From Diphasiastrum complanatum (taxonomy: Eukaryota > Streptophyta > Lycopodiopsida > Lycopodiales > Lycopodiaceae): a stretch of 64,000 bases of DNA. Each line of letters starts with the position of its first letter. Position 1 is the first letter of the stretch. Positions 34,248 through 50,300 of this stretch are shown here, in pieces. Where the stretch lies: positions 22,260,709 to 22,324,708 of the forward strand of contig CM055103.1 in assembly GCA_029204225.1 (NCBI GenBank). The letters run 5' to 3'. Below the pieces are notes generated by a model. The model was given only the letters and a program-made list of their open reading frames with translations. It was not told where the DNA came from and ran no database searches. Position numbers and translations under genes: made by a program.

Positions 34248-34949
34248 TTATTCCAGATTGTCTCTTATGCATAGATGGATCTCAAATAAATAAATACCAC
34301 AATCTGCAAGTTCCTTTGGACTTCTTCTGCTGTATTGCAGCTTTCCAACATCAGAGTAAATCACGTCTAATATTCCTGCAAGTGATTGTGCGGGCTCCCA
34401 TCCACTTATGCATGATGGATATAAATCTGAAAGAAAAAAACAATGTTGAAGCATTTAAATCATAATCTAAAGAGCATCAATAAAGAAAATCACCTATGAT
34501 TGTTGTCGAGTGCATATGTTTTGATATACTTACAATTACATTTTTGATGATCATGAGGATTGATATCATGTACTTTGATTTCTGAATGCATATATACATG
34601 TTGTACTAAGACTTCTGATATCGATTGACCTCCTGGAGTAGTCTTAAACTCCAAAATTTTTGCTTTCCAATAAGATTTGTAAGTCATTTTTGCTCTTTTC
34701 TTTTGTCGAAAATTGCCCTTTGATGATGGATGCAACAATACCCATGAATTCTTCATATATTTTGTTGGCTTCCAGTTATCAGCTTCATCTTTCTCATTGT
34801 AAAGAATCACAGACTCGATTGTAGATCTGGGTCTCCTTGTCATTGCTATTTTCAAAGCTTGGGCGCCAAAAATCTCTTTGATATGATACTTAATTTCAAT
34901 TTTTCGTATCACATTTAATCTAATGTGAATGCCAACATAGTCACAGTTA
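34248..34949 (-). pseudogene. Unrecognised two-exon gene fragment
   Basis: The minus strand has an acceptor (TATACGCAG) before 34949, an open exon to 34534 ending at GTAAGTATAT, then TTTCTTTCAG and an in-frame second exon 34426-34248 ending in TAA. The joined frame encodes about 198 residues, including EIFGAQALKIAMTRRPRS, NSWVLLHPSSKGNFRQKKRA, YWKAKILEFKTTPGGQS and CISGWEPAQSLAGIL. Composition and splice sites look like genuine coding sequence, but I do not recognise the family and assign no function. The 5' end is missing. It lies between two LTR copies in inverted orientation, so it may be a captured or stranded fragment. It could be the last two exons of a real gene. Confidence 0.5.
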
Positions 34950-35270
34950 CTGCGTATACCATATTTTATGTAACTGTACATACTGTATTTCTATAATTGT
35001 AACTAGTATAGTTAGAAAATTTCATTATACTAACCAACATAGTCAAGTAAATTTAACTTGAGGTATTGACGTCGGGCAGATTAGCACGTGTCGGGCAGGA
35101 AGAAGAAACCAATGGGATACGTCCATGCTGCCTGGACACAAATTTCAAAGTTTTCTATATTGCATTTTTATTTCTCAGTTAATTTGAACTACGTTACATA
35201 GATTTCAAATCTGTGCATTTTGAAAGTATCTTTACAAAGGGTCTTTTTGATATTGAGAACTCCTCTAATG

Positions 35271-35506
35271 GTAGCCAGCGTTATCACGCTCAGCAAGCTG
35301 AAGTTATTACTTCAAGCCATTGTACTCACTGTGATTTTTTATTAGAGTGCAATTTTTGTCTCACTACTGTGTCGTTCATTTGCGCATTCTGTATGAATTC
35401 TTCTACTTGAATATTTCTGCTGCTAACTGTTGCGTTTTTGTTCCTACACGCCGCGCTCAAATCCACGAGCTTCCACTGCCGCTCATGCTCCCACCGTTTT
35501 ACGACA
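35271..35506 (+). repeat. LTR fragment, inverted copy of 33332-33564
   Basis: 236 bp matching the 5' LTR of the truncated copia element, opposite strand, ending CCCACCGTTTTACGACA. No primer-binding site follows; the sequence turns at once into a gypsy RT relic. It is probably a solo or truncated LTR. Confidence 0.8.
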
Positions 35507-35756
35507 CCTTAAGCGATTTATTGTAGATGAAAATATCATCTAAGGATATCACTAGGCATTGACCCAGGTATGGACGAGAAATGTCATTCATATACTGTTG
35601 AAATAACCCAAGTGTATTTGTTAACTCAAAAGGAAACATTAAGAATTCAAAACAACTGAAGTATATACCAATAGATATCCAATATCTATCTCCAAATTGG
35701 TACAAGGAATTCCATTCCTTCAAGAAGATCTTTAACCGCACTATCCGATATTCCAT
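35507..35756 (-). pseudogene. Ty3/gypsy reverse transcriptase fragment
   Basis: Reads FEFLMFPFELTNTLGLFQQY, MNDISRPYLGQCLVISLDDI and FIYNKS. These are the gypsy RT blocks (F-x-x-MPFGLTNAPATFQ, then the catalytic LDD). The usual Gly in PFGLTN reads Glu. The fragment is cut off at its left edge by the LTR copy. Confidence 0.85.
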
Positions 35757-38169
35757 ATATTTTTAAAAAAATCCATATAGATTTCCCATACCGGATATGC
35801 ACATATCTATTCCACCAAGTACAAGAGTCATTTACAAAATCGTGATTTAACAAGAATCCGTACATGGTTTTACCATCACATTAAACAACCCTTCTGGTTG
35901 GTACCAAGATTCCCGAATTCCTACCATCTGAGAGTTCCAACTCTTAGGAATAAGAATCTAACAGTACAAATGTGAACCAAGTGTCCATTCTCAATTCCCA
36001 TATCACAATTTCCATTTACAACTAGGGTCACTCATGGTCCTATATATATTCAATATGAATTTAACTTAATGAACTCACTAACTGGTACTATGCAATTTTC
36101 TTATAGGCATTATTTACCAATCCAAATTACATAACACCATCACATTTACAGACACATGTGTCCCATTTCCTTCCACCCTTAAACTTTTCGGTTACCCGAA
36201 AAATTTCATCAGCTAAGGCACTGGAAACTCCTTAGACACAAGTAAATGTTAGGCTGTTTTCTTTTTCCTTACACTGGCTTAAGCATTACTTCATTAAAGT
36301 TATCTGTAATTAATGGAAAATCCATAAAATTTGGATTTGGGTACTTCTTTTACGGTATTCACCACATGTTTTGTCGAATAAAGAGCTACCTCCAAATATG
36401 ATCAACTTTACTCCATTAACTTGTCAAAATAATACCACTTTAACAAGTATCTCAAAAGCTTTTGCTTGCCCCAATCCCAATGATCGAAATCATCGAGAAC
36501 CAAACAAACCCATCGGTATTCCACCGAGTTGAAAAGGAAAAAAAAATACAAGCACCATTTAACTCAATTTACTGGGAGTACCGCTCCAGAGTTAAGTGGC
36601 TAAATAGCATAGAACCAAGAAATCAAATTTCCCCTAAAACTCATTCCCAGCTTAGTTATCTAGTGCATGAAGGTCATAAGCATAGATCCCAAAAGGACTT
36701 AACCATGCATGGGGGAAAAAAGCAAAATTTTAAAAACCCCAAATTAGGGTTTCAAAGTAACAAAAACCTAACTTGAACAAGACTCTCTTCACGGCCGCTT
36801 CAGCTGCCAGCCACAGATCGCTCCTTCAGCTCGTTCATTCAGAAGCCCCCCTCCGAGAACCACGCTCCTTCACAGGTGAAAAAACAGAGAGGTGCATCCC
36901 GATTGTCATCAACGTGCATCATTCCCACGATCTACAACTGGTTACAGTTACTTTTATGACAAAAAAGGATCCAACATTTGATCAAAAGCAGTTCTGGAAG
37001 TCATCAGAAAGGGCAATCTCGGGTTTTCTCCACGCGTTTCCTCCAGAGCAGCCTTCGTTGTGGAAAAAAAACGTCCAACAGCCTCTACAGCTGCTCGCTC
37101 GTCACCTACTCATGTATCGATCAACACTTAAACTTTTCAATCATCTCACTGGCACCCATAAAAGGTGAAAAACACGCCTTTGAACTGTTGGTATTGTTTT
37201 GCAGAAAATCGACTTCAGATCCACAGAACTGAATCTCATTCATGCATCAATCCCAGAAGGCAATGATTGAAAAGTTCAGCAATGAATCTGGCAGAAAATA
37301 AACAACTTCCAAAGGCCTCTTATCACTAGAGGTAGTCTTATGAGAAAATCACTGGCATGCACAAGTGTTTCTGGTTTGCAAAGCCACTATCCATGCTTCC
37401 CTCAATACCCTCAGGATGATTACAAAGCAAAATAGAGATCTAACCAAGGAAATAACAGGGAACAAACGTTCCATCACTCCCAAAGAGTGAAGTTCTCTCT
37501 CATCTCCCTGTTGATTCATAGCTACAGTTACAATATTAACATAATTGCAGTTCCCTTCAATGTTCTAAGTTTGCATGAATCATAAGAAGACCAGTTTTAC
37601 ATAACTATCTTCTTCCACTTGCAACAACTAGTTTCATGAAACAGCACCACTAAAAGTTTATTCCAACGGGACAAATTGATCCCAATCAATCAGTCAATAA
37701 ACCCAACTAGTTGTGCAGGAAACAAATTCCTAATGAACATTGCGTAACATTGCAACTATCTCATCCTTCAATAGTATGAAATCCAAGCATCGAGATACAC
37801 AATTTGCACATGCAAAACGATCTACATCCAATAGGATCTCAAAAAAAATCAGGAAATTGGTAATGAATCAAACACTAATCAAAATATATTCACAAAAGAT
37901 CAAACTAGTGGGAAAGCACTCTAACACCACTTTTGCCTAACATGCTTCACCCAAGAATCCCCAAGCCAATTTTGTAAACATAAAAAAACTTAAACATTTA
38001 GTCATCCATTTAGCACAACAATTCTCGTTTTTCATAATACAAAACAAATCCAACTGTTTAGGAAAATGTCTTCAAATCAGCACTCCAATCTGGGGAGTCC
38101 AAGTGCTTTCACCTTCCAATCCGATGTAGAACTTGTCTCCATTCCCATCCAAGACCGCATCTTAGCTGA
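35757..38169 (-). mobile_element. Decayed internal region of a gypsy-type element
   Basis: On the minus strand this lies between a primer-binding site and LTR on the right (38170-38659) and a gypsy RT fragment on the left. No intact gag or protease frame remains. Plus-strand frames at 36462-37168 have no recognisable content and are treated as chance. Confidence 0.5.
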
Positions 38170-38181
38170 GCTCTGATACCA
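38170..38181 (-). other. Primer-binding site of the gypsy-type element
   Basis: TGGTATCAGAGC on the minus strand, one base inside the LTR end (TCTTTACA-T-TGGTATC). Confidence 0.8.
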
Positions 38182-38182
38182 A

Positions 38183-38659
38183 TGTAAAGACCACTAGGGA
38201 AAACCCCTAAGATGAGGATAAGAAAACACAACAAGAGAGACTATGGAGCCAAACTGCCCAACCAAACCTAGATCAATCCTGGATCTAACCCCCAAGCCAT
38301 GCCATGTGATAGCAAGAGGAGAAGAGAGCAACTGGTGATCTAGACCCAAGTTGTCAACCCTAAACCCTATCCCAATATATAGAGAGTAGTTTTCTGTGCA
38401 TGAATCCATGCAATCTCCATGTAGTCCAACTATAAATAGATCACATCTCTTCATGCAGTCCTCTTGCCTATATCTGTCACAAGTACATGCACTATTCCAT
38501 GTGTCTCAATTAGAGTGTCTGGGTCCTCTCAAGGTTATTAGTCACAAGCAGGCCTCGACATGGAATTAAATTTTGGTGTGACCAATAATCTCGAGCATTG
38601 GAGGGCCGGTCTACCATATTAGGACTATTCGATGTCCTTAAATGAATATGGCCATAACA
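38183..38659 (-). repeat. 5' LTR of the gypsy-type element (copy 1, 477 bp)
   Basis: On the minus strand it runs from TGTTATGGCCATATTC to GGTCTTTACA, with the terminal TG...CA of an LTR and a primer-binding site just beyond. It is similar along its whole length to 44736-45213. Shared blocks include TGTAAAGACCACTAGGG, AAGCCATGCCATGTGATAGC and AGAGTGTCTGGGTCCTCTCA, given on the plus strand. Confidence 0.85.
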
Positions 38660-39962
<1,303 letters not shown>

Positions 39963-40277
39963 CGATTCTAGGAACGACATGAAATATTCTAAAATATGGC
40001 AAGAGGCTCCTACAATAAGCCCAAGCACTACATAAATTAAGTAGAGAGTTGGAAGTGTTAGAAACAGGCGACCAATTGGCATCATGCATGTGTGAGTCCA
40101 ACATTGGGCCTTAGGATAATCAGTGCCATGGAGCACAATTATTAATTAAATAAACTTGGCTTTTGTAAAGTTCATAAGTTAGGAAACCAACTTGTCCTCA
40201 GGAAACACAAAGTGATCTTGACGGTCAAGATCTTGATCTTGATTCTTCCTAATAAAACTCTATCAGTCTCTCTTTTG

Positions 40278-40439
<162 letters not shown>

Positions 40440-40835
40440 TTTTCTCCCTTTCATTAAGAACATCATGGAGTGATTATTAAGATCCATAGATAGGCTTTCT
40501 TTCATTGTTCACCTCCCTTGAGAAGATCAACCTCTTGAGGAGAAGATCGAGAGCCAAGGATGCCTAGATAAGCACAAACAAACCAAACTAAGAAAAAGAA
40601 CAAAAAGAGGTAAAGTGTCAAAGACGAACAACCCACAAATCTAGGCTATTCCATGATTATATCCTAAGCTAAGATTGACAACCTTAGCAAGCCTAGATTC
40701 CCACTCATATCTCGTTGTTTACCCTCTCTCCATTGGATCGAAGCTCGATAGTACAAGCTAATACTCACCCAGCGGAAGAGATCCATAAAACCCCATCTTT
40801 GCCCTCTAGATCCATCCGACCTGAGAGGCACGAAA

Positions 40836-40978
<143 letters not shown>

Positions 40979-41227
40979 CTTGATCATGGAAAATTAGGAT
41001 TAATGGATGTTAGGGGTAGTTTGTCATCATAGCTTGCATAACAATTTGTGAATAAGCTTTGCTCTCTTGGGATCGAATTACCGCATGACATGAAAGAAGA
41101 ATTCACTCCTTATCTTGTTTGCTTGTCTTGTTTGGAAATAAGGTTTGAAGGAGGCTGAGAAAAAGTCCCTAGAATTTTACACACTTTCTCTTTTTCTTTG
41201 ATTTTTTCATTACTTTTCAATCTATTT

Positions 41228-41378
<151 letters not shown>

Positions 41379-41930
41379 TGGGACATTTAGTGGGTCTCAT
41401 TATTTGTGGTCAAAACTCCTCATGAGCTCTTGCATGTTTAGGCCAACAGTGAAAAAGGGAAAATGTACTTATTATCATAATCTTGTACCTCATTTTGTAA
41501 GCTTGGTAGGTAATGATTGTTGAATGACTGCCAAATTCCTTGTCATTTTACTATGTTTTAGTTTTTCAGTTATTGCCTAGATGAGCAGGGTTTTCTATAA
41601 ACTTACCCTTGTGCAATTTGCAATTCTAAATGCAAGGACCATTTGCTTTTAAACACTGGTGAGGTTTGGTATGCAATGAATAAAAATCTATACAAAATTG
41701 CAACCAAATCAATATATGAGATCAAAACGCTTTTGTTTGAGAACAACTTTTAATACTTGAGATCAAAATGCTTTTGTTTGAGCACACCTTTTGATATTTG
41801 ATAAAGCCAATTTGACTTTGGTATGTGACCCTTTCATAGTCTATCTTTCATGGACTAGGTGAGTATTTGCATCTATTGGTTTTTTTTAATTTTTATTGAT
41901 CATTGTGTCAAGTCTAAGCCCTTACATTAG

Positions 41931-44735
<2,805 letters not shown>

Positions 44736-45213
44736 TGTAAAGACCACTAGGGACAAACCCCTAAGATGAGGATAGGAAAACACGAGAGATTGTGGAGCAA
44801 AACCACCCAACCAATCCTAGATCCCTCCTGGAGAATCCTCCTGGATCTAGCCCCCAAGCCATGCCATGTGATAGCAAGAGAAAAAGAGCTCAACTGACTT
44901 AGACCAAAGTCGTCGACGAAATAATCACTACCTCAATATATAGAGAGTAGGATCCTATGCATGAGCACATGCAATCCCCATGCAGGTCAACTATAAATAA
45001 GTCACAATTCTTCATGCATACCTCCTGTCTATATCAGTCACATGTACATGCACTACTCCATATGTCTCAATTAGAGTGTCTGGGTCCTCTCAAGGTCACC
45101 AACAGGCCTTGACGTGGAATAAAATCTAGGCGTGACCAATAATCTCAAACACTGGAGGGCTGGTTTACCATATTAGGACTATTCCATGTCCACAACTGAA
45201 TATGGCCGTAACA
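44736..45213 (-). repeat. 3' LTR of a gypsy-type element (copy 2, 478 bp)
   Basis: Same LTR family and same orientation as 38183-38659. On the minus strand it starts TGTTACGGCCATATTC and ends GGTCTTTACA. A polypurine tract adjoins its start, so its element lay to the right. Confidence 0.85.
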
Positions 45214-45228
45214 TTCTTCCTCCCTTGA
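45214..45228 (-). other. Polypurine tract of the gypsy-type element
   Basis: CAAGGGAGGAAGAA on the minus strand directly before the LTR start. Upstream, GAGGACAGAACCTGTTC suggests the end of a pol or chromo-type frame, but no domain can be read. Confidence 0.6.
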
Positions 45229-47383
45229 ACAGGTTCTGTCCTCAAAATGGGAAAAAGAAAATATGAAACTATTCCTTAAGCTTTCAAATCTTTCCAATAA
45301 ATCATTATTCTTAGTCTAATCTTTCCATCTGAATAAGTACTCAGAGATGCAAAATAATCGTCGGCAGCTATCCCGCACGGCAGCTAACCACTCGTGCTTT
45401 ACACCCGAATTCGAGTAGCATCTCTGTATCAATGGTTAATTCATACAGTTTGAATATGTCGCCTCGCACCCCACAAGGCACAAACCGTGCTTTCGCCAAC
45501 CTAATGGTAGCACCTTGTCTCATCTGCCCTACGTGCAGACGGCGCCAAGCCCGAACCGCGGAAACTGACCCGAGAACTTAAGGATTGTCACTTGTGAGCT
45601 TTAGTTACTTCCTACCATGTGAGCCAATGACATTTCAAGTGAGCCTCTTGTGTGATGTCGTTGGGCCCCATGGGCCTTAGTAATTTTATGTTGCTCATTG
45701 ATCCCATGCAATTTCCATTTATACAAGCTATTGTCCTCCAGGTTCATATGGCACAACACATGACACCAGGTCCTATTTGGTTGAGTGAAAAGGTAGTTCC
45801 AATCATGATGCGAGATGAGCGTCTATCCCCATTTCAACTCACTCTCCTATATTGTATGACCAAGCAGTTGTACATGCACAGATTACACAGCCCTGGCCCA
45901 TTACTTCTATTTGACAGCCTTTATTGCATCTATATGTCTTGTGGTCATACATCATGAAGAGAACATTGTTGAAGTTAATTTGGACACAGAATTGATGCAT
46001 ACTAAAGTGCATTTGGGGCCTAATCGATTCGTGAAGATCCCCAGTTAATAATTACATTGGGCCCATCTATCAAGTCGTTTGGTGGTTTGGGCGCAATTAA
46101 TGACATTTAGCAATTGTTAGTAACTCACCAATGTTGGTCGCGACTCGGTGTGGGTCCATCTGCTGGGGCACTCAACCTAAAGTGACTCGTAGATAAAATA
46201 ACTCTCGTCATTGTCACTTTCTTGCTTGGGGACTTGGGGAATTTGGTAGGAGACATTTGTGGGCGGCCATCCTCTGGAGGATCTGATTCACATGTTAAAT
46301 CATCTTGTTGCCAATTCTCTTTAAATTTTTGTAGAAGATTTACTTAGAATTTCCCATTAGTCACCTATTTCATTGTTCCAGATAATGTTCATGTGATGAT
46401 TCGGTCTTTACTTACCCCAGCCATACGTAATAGGCAGTACCAGAAACCATTCTCAATGCTAACCCAGAAGTTCATCACAGACCTTTCATTTGGGCATTCT
46501 CCACAACCAGCAGTCTGGTTTGATCTACTCTCCAAAATTATCCAGCAAATCACGTTCTGATATAGTTACATCTTGAAACACAACTTTTCCAATTTGTGGT
46601 TAAGAGGCTAATTTACTAGTACAGCTAGCCACTCACCATACAAATAGACTTGAACTACATACTTGGCCATTGGCTAATTACCAACCCACCAGATTATGTG
46701 TCAGCAGCTCTTAATATGACCAAACATAGGCAATAACCAAAAATCCAGTTCCAAAAGTACATAGCATGAATAAGATTCAATTTCTTGCAATTCCGCTAAG
46801 TTTACAAATAAGCCATTTGTTGATCTATGGCCCTTTACGGCTTTGTATAAGTTTCAGGATGCCAGATTCCCAAGAACTTCTACGCTCTTAAATAAAGGCA
46901 TCTGCATCAAAAGAATCAGCCCTGCATCCTGGATTCAGTGGCCACTAAAAATGTATAAAACAGGTAAATGACAAAGAAGAGAAGCTCCCAGTTGATGCAG
47001 GAGCAGCTGACCTTCATCCGCAGTAGGTTTCAGTGGGTAGCAAACCCTAATCCATGTGCCAAAAAGTTGCGCTATAACACTAGATTTGAGAGTACCTCCA
47101 ATGATAGAAAGTTGTATTATTGATTTTTCAGCTGCAAATTTCTTGGTTTGGTAGCTGCTGCCTTTGATCAATGCCTTGAGATGAAAATATTTTGGGAATG
47201 CCAATCACCAGAACAGCACTAATATTTTCTAGTGCAAGTGCAGCTAGAAGACGAGAATCTCAAGGAAGCTTCCAATTAAGGAGGCATTGTCAAAATATTT
47301 TCCTGGGATCATGTAGTGCTGCATGTTCTTGTTAGCAGAATCTGGCTCTGCTAATTGACTGCCTGAAGAGATCACCTCTACAC
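45229..47383. other. Element remnant and 3' flank of the syntaxin gene
   Basis: The left part may be decayed internal sequence of the element whose 3' LTR ends at 45213. The right part, from 47383 leftwards, should contain the syntaxin 3'UTR. No poly-A signal was assigned and no other gene was seen. Confidence 0.45.
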
Positions 47384-50300
47384 CTAGAGAACAAGCTTTT
47401 TAAAAATGAGTACAAAAATCATGAAAAGACACAGCCCAATAAGGATCATCACACAAAGAACCATGCCACCTTTCTTCTGAGTTTTTTCTGCCTGCAAACG
47501 TGGTATATAACAAGGTATAAGCTCAAATTTAGAATCAATACCCTAACCAGACATCTGAAGCTGAAGTCCTCCTTAGAACATGCAAGCAAACAATCACAAA
47601 CTAGACAAATTCAAAACTTAACTAATTAGGAGCACGCTAGAAAAACTACCTTCTCTAATTGTCGTACACCCTGCTCCACAGTTGACGCGACATTTTGGAT
47701 GTTATAATCAATCCGATCCACAATAGTTCCCTGAAGGTAGCAACACCAACATAGAAGGGCCCAGCCCCAATCTGCCTTTAGCACTGTTAGCTTAGTAAAT
47801 TTTTAATGAAAATTTGTCAGAGTTTGCAATCTTTTGCTGACCCCCTTGCTGTTAACCTTTTTAATTATAGTTAACCTTGATAACTTGGTGCCCCATTAGC
47901 ACCTTCGAAGTTAACATCTTCAAATTTATTTTAGCGATTGCACATCATCATTGCATATGATGCTTGCACTTACGTTGACTTTGATGTTCACAAAGAGACG
48001 TGAAGAGCAGTGAAGGATCAGAGGATCCTGTTAACTTAAACTATAGTGTTTCTATCCTGCAAAAGGGCACTTGAAAATCCTCTACTTAAATGAAATGGCT
48101 AGCTGATTGACTAGCTGGAAGTTGGGCAGCAGGTTCCATTGTTGAGGCTCACTCATTAACTAAGCCTCACATTAACAGCAAGTGGGGCAAGCCCCTGACA
48201 TTGAGATGTATATGAAATTTTCAAGAAAAATACATGCTCAGGAGTTCAGTGCACATACCTGATCGATCACGAGTAGAGAGAGATCCTTCATGATCTGAGA
48301 CAGATCATTAGCTGACTCCATAATCTGGCAGACATTTTTTTTCACTATCAAACTCAGAGACAATGATGATGCAAACAAAGGCATTTGAAAAATCAGAGTT
48401 ACTCTAATAGCCCTTGCCTGTTGAAGTTCCTTTTCCCGTTCTTCAGTCATAACTTCGCTTTTCTTCAACCGAAGCATTTGCTGATCACTAAAGCCCTGCA
48501 ATATAGACAGAATACTTGGATATTGAAAACCTTCATACTCAGAAAATAAACATTTCTAAAGACAATCCCCAGGGAACAACAGCACATAGCATTAGGTTGT
48601 CCAAGACTGCATAGGTTATAAGAATTCTAACTGGATCAAAAAGCTCGTCATCACTCCCTTTTGGACGGTGGCCATTCAGATTTAGCCCAATATCCATCCC
48701 TGACGAGCCCTGCTGTAAGGAAGATAATATAAATCATAAAAATACAATCAGATCTAAAAAATACATGACATTTATGATTGAAAACTTGTTGCTTTCTTCA
48801 TCAATATGAATGCTGCTTTGTGATGCTATATTGATGAGCTGGCTGTTCAGAAATCAAGTCCAAAAATCATCTGAATACATAGAACTTGCTTGTTAGTCTG
48901 ACTCTTCTCAACAGAAAAAACAGGGAAGGGATCAGCACCACACATCTTGTTGCTGTCGCAACTTCTGCAGGTACAGTTTCTGCTGCTTGCGGAACTCCAT
49001 AGATAGAGACTGTAGATCAGATGCAAGAAATCTCTGCAGGGATCCATATCCACACTGAGTTAGACAACAAGTGAAGAACAAAGGATCCAGCCCTTACCAG
49101 CTTGAGATACTCCAACCTCCTCTGAATATTTGTTTATCCATAGCAATCTTCAGTAGAAAAAAGCCGAACATCCAACATAGAAGCTTCTGGTGCTTGATAC
49201 CTTTCCTAACTATCACTTTCATTCTTCATCTCCAAACTCAAATATAAATCTCCCTACTGATGCCCTTATTTCAGTTCTTCCCAAAACAGAAAAAATGATA
49301 CACAGCTCTGAATGAGGAAATATGTTCATGTAAAAACAAATGTCTCCGAGCAAAACTTCAAAACCAATTTCACAACTCAAACGTAAGAAGCATTCACACC
49401 TGCACATTTTTTCTTAGCTTTACATCCTCGTTAGGGCCCTGCCCTTGAGATAGCTGCTGAAGATTCTTTTCAGATTTTTTCAGCAGCTGAGTTATTTCCT
49501 TTGTAAGCAACTCTATATTCTGCTCTTGACCTTTGCTGTCATCAAATGTGGGCATTAAAGCTCGAGCATGTGCCTTAACGAGTTCACTCATTTTAGTGCG
49601 TGCCTTCTGCATATCTACAGCCACCATCTCAGATACATCAACCCAAGCTGGAGGCAGGCCAACCACAACAGCTCCTGTCCTATAGAATCAAGACAAACAT
49701 GAAATTTTCAGCTTCATTTCAAGAAAACATAAACTCGTGCTAAAAATATATAGCACAAATCATCCTTTCGCAGTTCAAGCAGCACAAGATATATCAAGTG
49801 AATACTGCATGAACAATTAGCAAATAGCAAAACTCAACAAAATGCATACCATTCACAGTCATCTAGCCTTGGTATGCTAGTCATCTTTAAGTTTTTCACA
49901 ATTCTGATATTCAGCTGAGGCTATTGATAGTTAGTGTTCCATGCACAATGTGAAGTATCTGCAAATGGAATACTTTTGCAACCACAATTGTTTACTTACG
50001 TTTACCATATACTCTTCAGATTATCGTGAAATCCTTATGAGACTAAAGAACAATCTAAAAATTTACTTTCAAGAAAGCAAAACTCTATCTGAGTTCTTCT
50101 ACTGCCCATATCTCTGAATTAATTTGCCAAACCATGAAGAAGTAAGAATAAGAAGCAGAATGGAGATGCTTTAAAAAGTTGGTACATCAATACTGAGCCC
50201 CCAACTCCAATACCGGCTACTGTGTCATGCCAATTAAGCTTCCTCGATGACGTCACAAAGGTAATGAATAATTTCTCAGAGTTTGAAATTCACTTGCATA

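Noticed and set aside
36462-37232. Plus-strand frames of 84-131 codons
   Set aside because: They lie in decayed gypsy internal sequence of opposite orientation and show no known motif.
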